Translations under genes and position numbers: made by a program
In this document: positions 27,853-41,046 of the stretch, piece by piece
Layout: every line of letters begins with the position of its first letter
How positions within the stretch are numbered: position 1 is the first letter of the stretch
Notes under the pieces: generated by a model
What the model was told of the DNA's origin: nothing
The model's input: only the letters and a program-made list of their open reading frames with translations
Databases searched by the model: none
Source of the DNA: Paramacrobiotus metropolitanus
Lineage: Eukaryota > Tardigrada > Eutardigrada > Parachela > Macrobiotidae
NCBI RefSeq assembly: GCF_019649055.1
Contig: NW_026570519.1
Span: 1 to 62,502, forward strand
Direction of reading: 5' to 3'
Length of the DNA stretch: 62,502 nucleotides

Positions 27853-29418
27853 ACATCGGTGCTACCATACTCCTAGATCGATAGCACAACTTGATCGTCG
27901 ATACCATTGATAAACATCGATGGATAATCTTGATTGCTGATATTTGCCGTTACTTGGTACAATGCACATGTACATACAAAGCGTCATTCGGCTCCGGCTT
28001 GGTTCTAGCAGTGCATGTATGCTAATCGCTCAATCTTCTGGCGCGTCATTCTTTTATCCGTTCCCGTTTTTTCCAGACACAGTCACTATTTTCAGGAAAC
28101 TGTGTACCATTTCAGAAAACACCGGTAAATGTGTTTGGTGATTTTTAAGTTGAAACGTCATCTGGCATAGCTGACTGGCATCCAGATTAAATAAATGGTC
28201 ATGGACTTACGACGTCTGATCTTACATGTACCGTAAGTGATTCTCTCAAGTTAATACCACAGAGTTCGTGCACGGGGAAATCGCGCTTGCAAAGTGTGCA
28301 CTGCCAGCAGACACAAACAAACATACCTACAATACACACATTGCATGTACTACCATATATTCCGTACTCGTACACAAGGTCTATGGTAGAACTTGTGAGG
28401 ACCGCTACAGTATGTACTGTACCTTTTACGGTATAGTTTAGTGGAAACTCTGTGAAGTAAAACAACACTTGTTAGTGCAATGACAAATGGATAAAACAAC
28501 ACGGTTAACTATCTGACAATACTCATTAATTAAATGAAGTTATCGAACTGACCTTTGTTTAGCACGAGAAGCAGCGTCTGACTTGTCCTCGACATGCAGA
28601 TACTCTTCTCCAGAAAGACTTCTGCAGAAAGCGCGATCTAAGCCCGATAATCAATGTAATTCTCTGCCAATTTGCTTGTAACGAGAATAATGTTTTATAT
28701 ATACATAATACAATGGTTTAGCGTCCTCGTACAACGAATTTCTGCTCTTTAAAGTCGAAAACAATGATTGTTAGGTGGCGGACGGCCAGGAATTACGTGG
28801 TTTCATAGGTGTACATCCAGTTACAACCATCTCTACTATCTTCGAACAATAATGATCGAATTTGCAAAACAAGTACAGATACAAGGCTCCCAGTAGACTT
28901 GCTACTATGATAAATATTGCCAATACAGAATCAGGCTCAAGACACGAAAAGAAGCGCCCAGTAGTTCCAAGCTGAAAAATAATTGTCGGTTGTGCGCATT
29001 AGCGACAGGGCTAACAATAAAGCGTGTACATCAAAAACCTCCAGTTACAGAGCATGGTATATTATAGTAAAATGTTTTCTGTCTGGAAGACGGAGCTTAA
29101 TTGTCCAGAGATTCACATGTTTAGTCATTCCCCGCTATCGCAGGAATTTTATTAAAATAGGCGGGCAAATAAAATTGCAAACAAACGCTGGGCTGTGTGG
29201 TTTTGTTTTGTTGAAGTTAAAGTTATGTTGACTTATTTCTGTTTCGACTTGACATACATACGCGATGACTCGAAGTGCAGTAACTCGAAGTCAACCTTGA
29301 CTGGCTTTATTCACTTTGTGCAGTTACTGATAACTATGGAGGTAGGGAACAACAGAGAAGAGATTTATACAGCGCAGAACAACAGACAACACAGTTGGCA
29401 TCGAATGCATCACAAAGG
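27853..29418. other. intergenic between the B-lectin promoter and the peroxidase 3' end
   Basis: AT-rich. Short open frames (65-89 codons) occur without domains. Nothing recognised. Confidence 0.5.
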
Positions 29419-32400
29419 TCACGAGTAGCCGGCCTCCCCGTAGCTGCCCGGCGGCCTGGGCAGAACACTCTGCTGCACGGCGTCATGAATGGCGCTCTTC
29501 AGCTCCGCTGCTTCCCGCGGAACTGCCAAACGCACAAACAATTTTACCCTTTATACATACAGCCATCGTCATTTCTTATTCATTCACGTAGCGTACCTTC
29601 TTTCCATGCTTGCAAATTCACGCGCGGGAGAAACGGTCCTTTACATGGCACTCTCTCATTTCTGTTACCCAAGAGAAAATACATGTTATTAGAAATTACT
29701 CGTGGTATTAACGTGGTACGTATATAACCCTTGTACCATGTAAGGACCGCTTTGGATAGTGTTACTTACACTAACGGCAATACATGGACGAAGGCGTTGG
29801 GCTGTACAGTCTCTACTTCATCGGAATTATCGCAGATAATCCGGGCTATACTGCTCCTCCTGAGTTCGTAAAGTTGCTCTGCAAAACGTACTTTATATTC
29901 ATAAATAAGACTAACGATAGTATTCCGTTTTTCTTCGGACTGCCACACTGGTAGACAAACAACAAAGTTATTAACGGTAGACCGCTTTAAAGACAGAATG
30001 ATTGTCATACCGGAATTATCAGTCTTCGCTCAGAAGACTTCTATTTTTGCTCCACATAATTATGTCGGTCGGACTGTTACGCATCGTAAAAGTACTAAAA
30101 ACATATTTGCGCTTTTTCGCTATGATATATGGCGGAAAAAGAATAGTATCTTCAATTTTAAACTAGACTCGCTCTCCACCGCTTTGCCAAGGCCGGTACC
30201 CACCTGATGTGAAAGCGTTGGGCTGTACATCGTTCTCGTACCAGAACCGATCGCCGCGCTTCAGATGCACAAACTGTTTGGTCAGCAGACAGGTAAACGT
30301 CGGACCCAGGAGTCCGTCATGCAACGGCTCTTCGGCAATGCCGGCGGGAAACTATCAACATGGTCGAAATTATTTGTCATCGACCAGATTCTTGAATGAC
30401 TGCGACATACGTACCAGATCAATATCGTCTACCGTTCTATAAGAAAGACAAATGTGTTTAATGCAGTATTAATTGGTATTATGGATTCAAATTGCGAAGA
30501 TATTATTTTACTCATAAACCGTCCGGAAGCGTTCGACAACTTCCGCACGCATTACATCCTTAAGGTCATCGAAGGCGTTCACTTTGGCAGTCCACAGAAT
30601 TCCCGCCAGGCGTTGTAAGGGGGCAAACCTGAAATGCATCAGTTTGTTTTCATGGGTACTTCACATCTGTAATGCCGAAGATCGCGCGGGGTTGCCTTTA
30701 CCAACCAAGCACACAGCGGTCAGTCGGTCACTAATTATAAAGGGGCAATGCTGTAAATTTTATAAAACGCTACTAAACTTGAGCAATCCAATATTTCTGA
30801 GCAATAATTTAAATTACAAAAATTTTAAAAAAGTTATTTTACTAGAATATTACTTGGACAGCACAATGCACTGACGAACAGGAAGGAAAAGACGTAATTG
30901 GACCGTTTCGCCCATGCACTACGATCTCATATGCAATCTATAAGAGTAGATTTGCTGTAGTAATTAGGCCGGTACGTCGCATTATGGATAATGCATGCAA
31001 TGAATTATAGGTAATTATGCATTTGACGTCGGCATTAATACTCGTATAAACTGGCAGAGTGTCATTTACATAGATTGTATTATTAATATATGCTATCAGA
31101 CTTGATTAGGGCGTACCGTGATCCCGACCACGCTGAATATTAATCGCCGCCAAATCCACTCCGAACTGATGGGGCTTCGACTCGAATAAGTGCTCGGTGA
31201 TCTCGCTGCTCATGAAGGTATCACGTTTCTGTATGTTATCATTGATCATTCCCAGCAAATACATATCCACCACGCCCGGCTGATACAGCGGATATGGTTT
31301 GAAGAAGGCGTCCCGCAACTGTTTCTGCCCGATGTATTCGTGGTATTTGTTGAAGAAACGGAACCACGACGGGATCAACGTGTGTCCAAATCTGTAGTCA
31401 AACGCTGTATTCAGAAAATTAAAAGGTCACCGGGTGCTCCTTTACTGACCGTAACGCGGCGGTGGCGAAGACGTTGGCGGCGCTAGGATTGACGGTCTTA
31501 TCGTAGCCGCCGTAGAAGCCGGTAGGCAGCGGCAAAAGGTCATTCTGGTACATGACATCCTTGCCGAGCACCAGCGGTAGCCATTCGTTGTAGGTGATGT
31601 GCTGGAGAATGGCGCCGACAATCTTTCGGGCTTCCTGGAATAGTCGTTCATCATCCCAGTGGGCGTTCATATAGTATAGTTCCTCAGCGATGCGGTTGTG
31701 CTCACGCGAGAAGAGGATGTGCATCGTGGCCAAACCTGCATTCACGTTGAAAATATTTTTCATTTTATTGCAAATTTAAACTTTGTTGTACCGCAAATAA
31801 AATGGTTTTAATTTTTTTAGAAGAAACCTGAATGTATTATCATTAATTTTATTTTTTTGCATTGTAAATTGAATCTCTGTAAAAGACAGTTTTTGAATTT
31901 AAAAAAGTATTCAGGTTTTAAAGTCTTTTTTTATTGCGTACTTTAAAAACTAACTTGATGTTAAAAATTATAGCAAGCTGGCAATCAGAGAAACTCGAAC
32001 CAAGATGCGCATTTTTCGTCAAAGTACCGGTATTTTCGTTGACACGACTGTCGCCGGCTCGGAAGCACGGCAGCGATGCGGTAGCATCCGGACAGTCGCC
32101 GGTCTCTGGATCAGGCGGTAAAACATCCTTATGGCAATAATCGACGAAGACCGTCCGCAGTTTGCCGTACTGGTATGTTCGCATATTCTTCATATCGTCA
32201 TAGGTTGATCCGTAAATCTGACTTCCGTCGATGAAACTGGTGAGCTGATTCATTTGTTCGCGCGGCCCTATCATTATATTTGCACACATTATGTGACGCA
32301 GATACCTATTTAAAATTAGATTTTTGACAAATTCAGCCCCAACAAATAAATAATTACTCTCTTTCATCAATATTCTTAAAGCTGAATTATGAATTAAAAT

Positions 32401-35400
32401 TAGAGGAAAAATACCGGGACTAATTGGAATTATGAAATCGTTGCACATTTTACATAAAATATTCCGCGTGACCTTTCATGTACCTAATGCGCATCCGGGC
32501 CGAGGCGCCGCTTCCGATCGTACGAAATTCATACAGCGCAAATTGTATTTTGCATAAAACTGATCCCCAGCCGGAATTTCAATGGGATAACACGCCGGAT
32601 GTCCGGGAATTCCCCAGGGCACCTCGCAGCACTGAATATTAGCTGATTTACCGAAGCCGGTGAGGGTGGTGGTGGGTGTGTGATTTATATCGTGATCCAT
32701 AAACTGCAACAATAAAGTTGAGGTTTCTCGTTGAAGATGTACAAATACGCTGCGGGTGCTATTTATCCAACCTGTCCAAAGTGCATCAGAAGGAGAGTGT
32801 AGTGGCAGTGCGGCCGGTCCACATCCGGATGCATAACGGTGGAAATGAGACGCGCCGACGGCAGGGGTTGCCAGTTACGCCGCGTGCTCGTGGCGATTCG
32901 ATGCCTGCAATTAACTGCAGCATGTCAAACGATAATTCATCTTAATAATATAATTTCTCTTGAACTTTGATTTTCCTAATAAATTTGATTTTCCTAATAA
33001 ATTTGGTGCTGATTAACTTAACTGTTCTAATTAAATACGCTTTTTAATACTTCACAATTAGTTTCCTTAATTTTAATAATTAATTTTAGTATCACATTTT
33101 TTAACCAGTTAATCGTAATTAGCTTATATTATGATTTCGGTTGATCCATTAATGAGTTTGTCAAGCGTTTTGCCATATTTCTATCGAACTGACCGTCGTC
33201 GTACGCCGGTGGTAAAAAATCGTTGGAAAGCCGAAAATGAGCGTCCCCATTCGGGATGATACGGATTATTGCAGAAGCCGTCAATTTCCGGAATCGGCCC
33301 GGTTTGCAGGAACATGCCGGAATAGGCGGTAGCACACAGACGTCTCCCAGCACTGTCCCGTATATACTGATTTGAGGCAGTGCATAATGAATTTGTTCCC
33401 GTGATAGCCGATAACTGTAGAACAACATTTGATGTACAAATATTTATAAATTACCCGATTTCAAACACATTTCATATACAAAAACATATAATAACACTCT
33501 AGTTCCTGTTCAGTCTTAAACTTCAATTAATTTAATTTCAAACTGAATATTTTCTTTAACTCATCTCTCATTTTTACATAGAAGTACTGTATATCGATTT
33601 AATTTAATTATCTAATGATTTGAATATTAGCAAAAATTTTGCCAATTTTGCTGGATTCCCTACTCTTGCGCCAATCCTTTGGAAATGTCGAGAGCGACCA
33701 ATGCCGATCGGGACAGCTGTTTCGCCCTCGTATTAGCCCGCCCCAGTGACTCGTGAATGGACGCGAAGGCGCCGGAGCTATTAGCTTTAAGAAACGCACC
33801 TACAACATATAACAATTACCCAACCAGCACAACATTATGCCGGCATCATATCCACCGGCGCCAATATGCCTTTAACACGGGGGTTAGCGTCTTTACCGGT
33901 TTTGAGCAGTTCCGGTTCAACACGGTTGAGGAGTTGATCGACCCGTTGCAGACTGTGGTCAGCCCGCTCTTTCAGCTCCGTGTACAGGAGGGGCGGCAGC
34001 TCCACCGTGGAGTAGTGAGTGTGCGGATACCTGTACAGAGGATTACACACGGATCGTCACAGTTAGCGACAGAGAGGAAGGGGATTAACAATGCCGGGTG
34101 TCACGCGCAGATGCACCGCTGCGGCCGGCAAACAATGCCCGCAGACAGCCGTCACACACGTAATGCGCCCGAGACGGATTATGCAACAGATAGCGCCGGG
34201 GCTACGGCACACGGGCCACTGCTGCCCGGACAATGGGCCACTGCACACTTCCGCCTTGCCGCCACCGACACTGTAGCGCTGGATTATTATACATCCCATT
34301 ATACGCGAAGGCAATGTCAAAACTGTCTACAGTGAAAATTTAATTGGTAACTGTAATATTCCGAAAATTAAGTACCACCAGGCTTTCTACTATGTACAAT
34401 ACGAGTATACTTCCTGCTGTGAGTATATATCTAGCGAAACAATCCGCTCGATTTTGCGGAAAGTTCGACTAATTCGGGTATCGTATTCGAAACATGACGC
34501 TCTTAATGATCTGTGATAACACCAACGACAGAAGACAAAATGCTTTATTAATTATACCGACATTATACCGGCCAGGCACTGGCTACGCACTTCCGGCATA
34601 AAAAATTTACGTTCCTTTGAAATCCAGCACATAACAGTCTTCCGGCCTTTCCTTTCGAAATCCGTACTTTCCGTTTCCAAAATCCTTCCGTAAATTATAG
34701 GAAATGTGTGTTAACAGTTTAAGAAATGACTTCTGGAGACCGGCAAAAGCTCAGATACACATGTGATTTTTGCACCGGATAATCACATCTGCCTAAATAT
34801 AAGGTTATTATCATACTGCGATTAAAGCAAACTTTTGACTCGTTCTTTTTTTGCAAATAAAATTATTGCACACAAACGTAAAACACTTTCCTGGTGAACG
34901 TCTGAAGTGTCGCCATAACGCATTTAGGGTATGCCAAAATTTAAAAAATTTTCACGTCAAAATTAAAAAACTGTTCCTTCTTTTCGACATTTTGCTTTAA
35001 GTACAAATAAAAACTGTATTTTTATCCCAATTACTGGAAGCGATGAAAAGGTGTACCAAAGGGATTCTGAGGTTTTAAAAACCCCAGTTTCTCAAGAAGT
35101 CATTCTGAAGTCCGCAACGAGGAAGCTGGACAGAAAACCACTGACCTTTCATATACGACTGTGGCGAAGACTGGTACGACGCATGCGCCAGCGGCACATT
35201 AGCCTCCACCGTAATATAATTCACGGAACCGGCGCCGGCACCGGTCGCCCGTCGCCGCCGCCTCCGGGCTTCCCCATCAACGTCTCCACCGGCACCCCAT
35301 TCCCCACGGCAATCGACCGACATTCTGCAGCGGAATATTCCCCACTGCCGGAAGTCCCCGGAAGTGCTGCCATTAGCTCCGGATATGCCCGCAACGTCAA

Positions 35401-35620
35401 ATGACTCCGGCAGTTGATTCAGCTCCCATCACTGTCATTCCTCGGTGGTACTCGTCTTCCCGCGGCCATTCAACGCGGAAATGGTGCTGATGGTGGAGCG
35501 GATGCCGCCCGGGAGGGTGGTCAGGTTGGCGGTAATGGAGCATATTATGCAGGGAAGAAACAACAACACGGAGATCACAGTCAGCGACATGGTGAGAATA
35601 AACTGCGCCGATGCCGGCAT
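29419..35620 (-). CDS. animal haem peroxidase (chorion peroxidase/peroxinectin type), copy 1, with all C-terminal exons
   Basis: Animal haem peroxidase, oxidising substrates with H2O2. The start is an ATG at 35,620 followed by one hydrophobic segment (TVISVLLFLPCIICSI), so type II membrane-anchored or secreted. Exons run leftward: 35,620-35,146; about 34,030-33,833; about 33,798-33,665; about 33,420-33,130 (EIDGFCNNPYHPEWG); about 32,890-32,783 (MHPDVDRP); 32,707-about 32,480 with the distal His (MDHDINHTP, 32,700-32,686); 32,267-about 32,026 ([19 protein letters not shown]); about 31,745-31,440 ([21 protein letters not shown]); about 31,400-31,110 with the proximal His (RFGHTLIPS, near 31,383) and NIQRGRDHG; about 30,628-30,511; 30,442-30,208 (GDRFWYEND); about 29,885-29,775 (ARIICDNSD); last exon to the TGA at 29,419. 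Exon 1 here has several small deletions relative to copy 2, and one T too many in a T-run near 33,216 shifts the frame, so expression of a full protein is uncertain. Confidence 0.85.
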
Positions 35621-37058
35621 GAGCAGGGCTCCGCGCTGCGGCAGTTGCGCCAGTGGGCAATTAATCCGGAAAAATCCGCCAGCAGATCGTCCGTCCGCCC
35701 GCCGGGGTCAATCAGCGTATCATCTCGCACATGTGTGCATCAACGCGCCGGCGGGATTTATTAACAGTTTTCAAACACAGCACTATCTTTAATACAGCGC
35801 ATATATGTTACACAACGTAAACAACCGTCCGCAAATTTAAAGGTCAATCAACGTATCAACGCACCGCCAGGATTTAAATAACAATTTCCCAAACACAGCA
35901 ACACTAACTATTATATATATATATAAAAATAGCAGTCTTTATCGTTAATGTCTATCGACTATCGCATATATATCACACAGTTTAAAAAAACAAGTTTTTC
36001 GTTCAATATACACCGCATATATATCACACACAACGTTTAGTCTGTCCGTTTAAAAATAAAGGTGACTCTTGCGCGGTGCCGGTCAGATGCGAGAGCTGTT
36101 TAACGGTGGACTGATGCGTATGCTGCTTAAAAAAGACAGCGTTGTTCCATCCAGTAGCGTTGTGTTTGTTTCGCGTAATGCTAAGTGGATGGATATGGGG
36201 TTATGATGGTGACAGCCTGACAGTTGTCTCCTCTACGGCGTATTCGCGCAGCATCCACTGAACGGGTCGTTGGAACCCGCTATTATCACCGACCATTTCA
36301 CTTCGCAATTATTACTCTTTCCGCCAACTGTTGCCGAATATGGAATCGTTACCCGGGTTTTGTCATTAACCTTTAAATAATTTTATCAGAGGACAATTGC
36401 CGGCACTTACCGGCACCTTTTCCTAAGTAACCGCAGAACGAACCCGGTTAACCGGTTACCGGGTTGGAGTTCGTGTGAGCAGGATGGTTGAAGAGGGAAA
36501 AATTATAAATTAGTGTGGTGGTGTTTAAAAAAAGATAATTAGCGGGTTGAGATGTATCGTTTACAGCTGTACACGGTGCGCAGCACTTTGTCCGATTATG
36601 CTAATCCCGGAGATAAATTAGCCGGCGATGGTGGTGGTGTCATACACAGCCCAGTCAAGTTCATGGTCAAGTGCGCATCCAACACAACCGAACAATACTC
36701 CATTCACGGCTTCGTACAGAAAACTGCGCGACTGATAACCATTTTGACGCCGCTGAGAGTTTTGACAAATTTACGTCCGGTTGCCGATCGGTTTAATGTT
36801 GCTCAAAAGCTACCGGAAATACGAAAATATTATTATTTTATCGTAACAGAAAACTACAGGTATGTTTGATTTATACGGATAATAAACGAGAGTAGTTTAA
36901 TTTACAGTAGTTTAATTTACTCTGTACGTGTAGTTTTTTTATAATTAATATTTATTATTTTTTTTAATAAGGATTGCAGATTTTGTTTAATTTGTAGCTG
37001 TTATTCCAAGTCGTGTATTACCGGAAATCACTTTTAATCCGACCTTTTAAGCGACGCC
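35621..37058. other. region upstream of peroxidase copy 1
   Basis: Presumed promoter region. It holds ATATATAT strings near 35,910 and a 25-base near-palindrome at 36,441-36,465 (AACCCGG...CCGGGTT). A plus-strand 105-codon frame (36,552-36,869) has no domain, and its frame is not kept in the second copy, so I do not call it a gene. Confidence 0.45.
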
Positions 37059-37066
37059 CTGTAGTA

Positions 37067-37723
37067 TAGAAATGGGCATTCTTCATCCTTATCCTATCCG
37101 GCACTTTTAAAATTATCTGCCCGACCGTTTAATTCTTTGCTACTTATCCTATGGTTATCCGACACTCGGATCCTAGTCTAATCAGATAATTGTCCAAACA
37201 GACAATTTTAACAAAAACAAAAATTCAGACATACGATAGGAGAAAATACTATACCGGGTACAATATCATAATTTTAAGTATCGATAAACTTGAAGTTAAC
37301 GCTAAAACGATGGAACAATGGACTAGTGCAAATACGTGAATCATGTTTCATCACCCTACAAAAAGCAGATACGAAATGCTGCAGTTACGCTTAATATACG
37401 AGGTAGTTGCAGCTTACTTGTTAGCACAAAAAGAAACAACTGCATCATGGTGCTGCGATAATCGTTAGACTTTAATATGTGTTGCTACCGCTTGTAATTC
37501 TTGTAATTTAACAATCTAACAGCGCAGATAAAATAATTTATTTCGATTCTCGGATAAAGTTCGGACAAGCACCAATTATCGACTATCCGAAAGCTACGGG
37601 GCATTATCCTTGTCCCGAACGTTTCGGATAATTATCCTTTATCAGTGAGTTTATCCTATCCGAAATTCGGTTGGATAGGACAAAACGGATATTCCTGATA
37701 TTCCTATCTGATGCCCATTTCTA
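37067..37723. mobile_element. hAT-type MITE, left copy
   Basis: A 13-base terminal inverted repeat, TAGAAATGGGCAT at 37,067-37,079 and its complement at 37,711-37,723, is flanked by 8-base near-identical direct repeats CTGTAGTA (37,059-37,066) and CTGTTGTA (37,724-37,731). The 8-base target duplication and the TIR form fit hAT. The 657-base interior has many subterminal TTATCC/GGATAA motifs in both orientations and no transposase. Part of the segmental duplication. Confidence 0.7.
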
Positions 37724-38380
37724 CTGTTGTATTAGTAAAATGATTTTTTGTATGAGCAGAAATACTGCTGCGCTCAACCGCAGATGGCGCAAGTTTAAAT
37801 ATTATATAGCCTTGAATGCCGGAACTGTTTTCCGTCGCAGTTGCGATTTCCATGGTATATTGCTGGCAGCTTGTCAAAAATGAGCTAATTATGGCGCAAT
37901 ATGTTCCCTTTAATTAGTGCATAACATGTGTGTTTATTGTAATTAGGTGGCCCGAAAGCAGTGCTGAAATCACCTTGATCCAGACGCAGCACCGCGCCGG
38001 CTGTGGGTCAAGTGGACTGAATCAGGCACTGTGACGCGCGGTGATATGTGCTGCTGCTCCAGCGCCGCATTATACTGCCTTCACGCGAGCGTCATCGCAA
38101 ATATTGACCCTCTTGCATAATAATTATTGATTTACCTGTCTAAGATCGCATAGGTAAGTACAATACTCTGTGGGTGCGCACCTGCAATGCACAGTTGCAG
38201 GGATTATTCTGACGCATCCGAGGAAATTAATTACTTACTCGTCCACCGTCATTTCAGAAACACAGCACAATTGGTTGTACCAACAACTACGTTACAAAAT
38301 TAAGCAACGCCGACATTTTGTATACCTGCTCTAAATTGTGTGCACATTATACATTATTCTACATTATACATATTACAACT

Positions 38381-38537
38381 TAGGACAAAATGGTCGCATA
38401 CCCAACATCTCCACATTCAGTACGCATGCAGCGGAGTGCACTGTACGACTGAGTTCAAAATATCCGTTTCATACAAGCGCACTGCACCGCTTGCGTACAG
38501 AATGCTGGGTATGGGGCTATGCGACCATTTAGTCCTA
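38381..38537. repeat. 157-base foldback (imperfect inverted repeat), left copy
   Basis: TAGGACAAAATGGTCGCATA at 38,381-38,400 is matched by its near-complement at 38,518-38,537. The arms continue inward through ACCCAACAT/ATGCTGGGT and ACGCATGCAGCGG/CCGCTTGCGT, so nearly the whole segment folds into a hairpin. It could be a MITE or a hairpin RNA source. Flanking bases show no clear target duplication. Confidence 0.65.
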
Positions 38538-38548
38538 CATTGTATATG

Positions 38549-38576
38549 ATAACATTAACGACATCGTTAATGTTAT
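38549..38576. repeat. perfect 13-base-pair hairpin, left copy
   Basis: ATAACATTAACGA, a two-base loop CA, and TCGTTAATGTTAT. It is an exact palindrome lying 12 bases after the foldback and is kept unchanged in the second copy. Role unknown. Confidence 0.6.
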
Positions 38577-38986
38577 ATCAAGACAGATCGCAATACAGGC
38601 AACCCCACTGAGGGCGGGATTTGCAATGACGAAAGCGCTGAGTAATCCAAATTGCCGAAGAACACCGTAAAAGCCAGAGTTTTTTAAGCTTTTCAAGCTT
38701 ATTTGTGTTCTTTAGTCGTTTTACTCTTTTATTGCAGTTGGGATTTTATTTCTAATATAAAATAAGCAATGGGAAGAGGCAACATGATTAAGTACTGTGC
38801 GGCAACTTACAAAGCGGCTGTTGTAGTTTCTACCGGTATACGGCAAAATTATTACGTACTGCACGAGTTGGTTTTGTTGATTTATTCAAAAGAAACTTTT
38901 CAAAATCTAAGAACAAAATGAAGCAGATACTGAACTGAACAATGTGCAAAATTAAAGAACTAATTGGGACTAATTTACATGGAGAA

Positions 38987-39141
38987 TCTATATAATAATC
39001 GCGTAAGCCTTAATCTTTGTTGAGTCCGTCAGCTCGACGCACGGATCCAAACTGCCGTGACTTCTCTATATAATAATCGCGTAAGCCTTAATCTTTGTTG
39101 AGTCCGTCAGCTCGACGCACGGATCCAAACTGCCGTGACTA
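38987..39141 (+). repeat. 78-base tandem duplication at the Helitron 5' end, left copy
   Basis: Two copies of a unit running from CTATATAATAATCGCG to CCAAACTGCCGTGACT, differing only at the first few bases. The same pair occurs at 54,194-54,349. Confidence 0.85.
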
Positions 39142-40666
39142 TATATCATTCGATAGCTCTTAAAAGTGTAGATTTGCCATCACAAATCAGTTTTTCAAGA
39201 AAAAAGTAAGTTTGAAAGAAACTTCCAAAACTTTCACATACAAAGTCTATGGGAAAAGCTAAGAACCCACCACTGCTAAACCAACCACCCCACCACTGTC
39301 TCAACAGCCAACATGCTTCTTTGACAGTTACGCTTACTGCTGACTGAACTTTACGTTCCATAACAGAAAATATTTCATCGTCTTAATGTACATTTCTCAT
39401 CGAAATTTAGTTTGAGAAAGAAAGCAAAACGAAGGAAAGAAAACAAAATGGCCGCAAAGATTCTGCGACTGTGGGACGGTTCTAAAGTCTGATTTTAAGA
39501 ACGTACCTGACCCCGCAGTAGTTTATTCAGTTTCAGCTAACTACTGTAAGTACCTTCCGGGCGGGCGCGGTTGCCTTTCTTACAGAACTGCCTGCGATTT
39601 AAGGCAATTTTTCTACGTTTTCGTTTTCGGTAGGTAAGACAAGGTGGTGTTCGAGAAAGGCAAACGGGGCAACTTGGAATACGTATTCAAGGTTTGCTTC
39701 GAAGAACAGCAAGCTGTTGTTTGTTTCGCAGGTTACGTGGTGTTTGGATTAAAGAACGGCTGATACATATCAATGCAAATCCAGCTCTCTGTACAAGCCA
39801 TTTGTAAATCATTTCGGTATAAAATCGGGTGGGGTAAAACTGGATGTGGCGCGAATTGTAATATGTGGGTGGAATGCTGCATTGTAAGTAAAGAGGACAA
39901 ATGAATTTTTCAGTTCGCTTGACAGCGTACTAGAAGGCGGCGCCGCGAACAACGCCGTGCTAAGCGCAAGCGGAGCTAGCGGAGCAGCAAGCATGCAAGA
40001 ATTTTGCGTTACCGTTCCCGCTTTTGGAAAAGAGTTAAAAGCGAAGAAGGAAACATAACGAAATGCTTCTTTTCTTATTTATTTAAACTGTGTGGTTGTG
40101 TTCTTTGGTCAAAGACTCAAAGCAATAGTAAAAAAGGAGCAGCGATAGCATTACTCTGTCCGTGTGTTCGGATTGTTAAAATGGGATACAAAGGGCACCA
40201 GTGGTGGTAATTTTCAAATTGGGCTTTCAAGTATAGGTAAACTGTTATCGGATAGTAACGACCCTACAGCTTGAAAAAGCGCAGAATGATAAAAAATGAA
40301 AGGCTTTTGTTCTTATGTTCGTCTTACTCTAAATCTTAAAACGCGCAGAATGAAAAGAAGGGAAGAGGTCAACGTCTACTAAATTACAGAGTCCCTATGC
40401 GGTCCCCTAACTCTAAATGATTGGATAACTGATCTGGAAGTTAATTAATGGACAGGAAACTAATGCAAAATGTTCTCCTATTTGGGCGTAAAATTTCGTA
40501 TTATTTTCAGGTTTAAGGGAAGTCGGCCGGTACATGGTACCAAATTCGTGTACGTGCACGAAAAGTTTCGCTTTCGCGCACTCGCAAATAAAATTTTGTT
40601 TTGGTTTTTGACGTTTTGTAGCCAGAAGATTGTATACACTGGCGTGAAAACCGTTTGTGCGCGCAA

Positions 40667-41046
40667 CATCCGCTTCGGAGAAAATGTTTGTTAGAAAATT
40701 CTAAAAAGGTTAAATGCGTTCAGGTGTACCAAAAGTCTCATTATGGATCGATCTCCCTCAGATTTTGCATGTAAATCCACAACATTACCATGAAGATCGT
40801 TTTTACACCGATCCAGACTTCCACGATTTTTTTCAGATTTTAAAATGAACTTTAAAATTTTTGAAATTCATTTTAAAATTTGAAAAACATGCTAGAACAG
40901 TGGATCCGTGTCAAAACGATCTTCATGGTTACGTGCATTTACATGCAAAGTTCGAAAGGGATCGGTCCATAATGAGACTTTTGGTACACCTGAACGCATT
41001 TAACCTTTTTGGAATTTTCTAACAGCCATAACTCCCGAAGCGGATG
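40667..41046. repeat. 380-base inverted repeat within the Helitron-like element, left copy
   Basis: Arms of about 165 bases start CATCCGCTTCGG (40,667) and end CCGAAGCGGATG (41,046). Inner matches include AAGGTTAAATGCGTTCAGGT and GTACCAAAAGTCTCATTATG with their complements. The spacer is rich in TTTTAAAATT. Possibly a separate foldback inserted in the element. Confidence 0.8.

Noticed and set aside
36552-36869. 105-codon plus-strand frame upstream of the peroxidase
   Set aside because: The second copy (51,712-52,007) has an indel near the start and another near the end, so the frame is not conserved between duplicates.
38987-39141. Tandem hammerhead ribozyme repeats in the 78-base units
   Set aside because: Neither strand has the CUGANGA and GAAA core; the repeat fits a Helitron terminus better.
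39065-39141. CRISPR-like repeats
   Set aside because: Only two adjacent copies without spacers, in a eukaryotic transposon.
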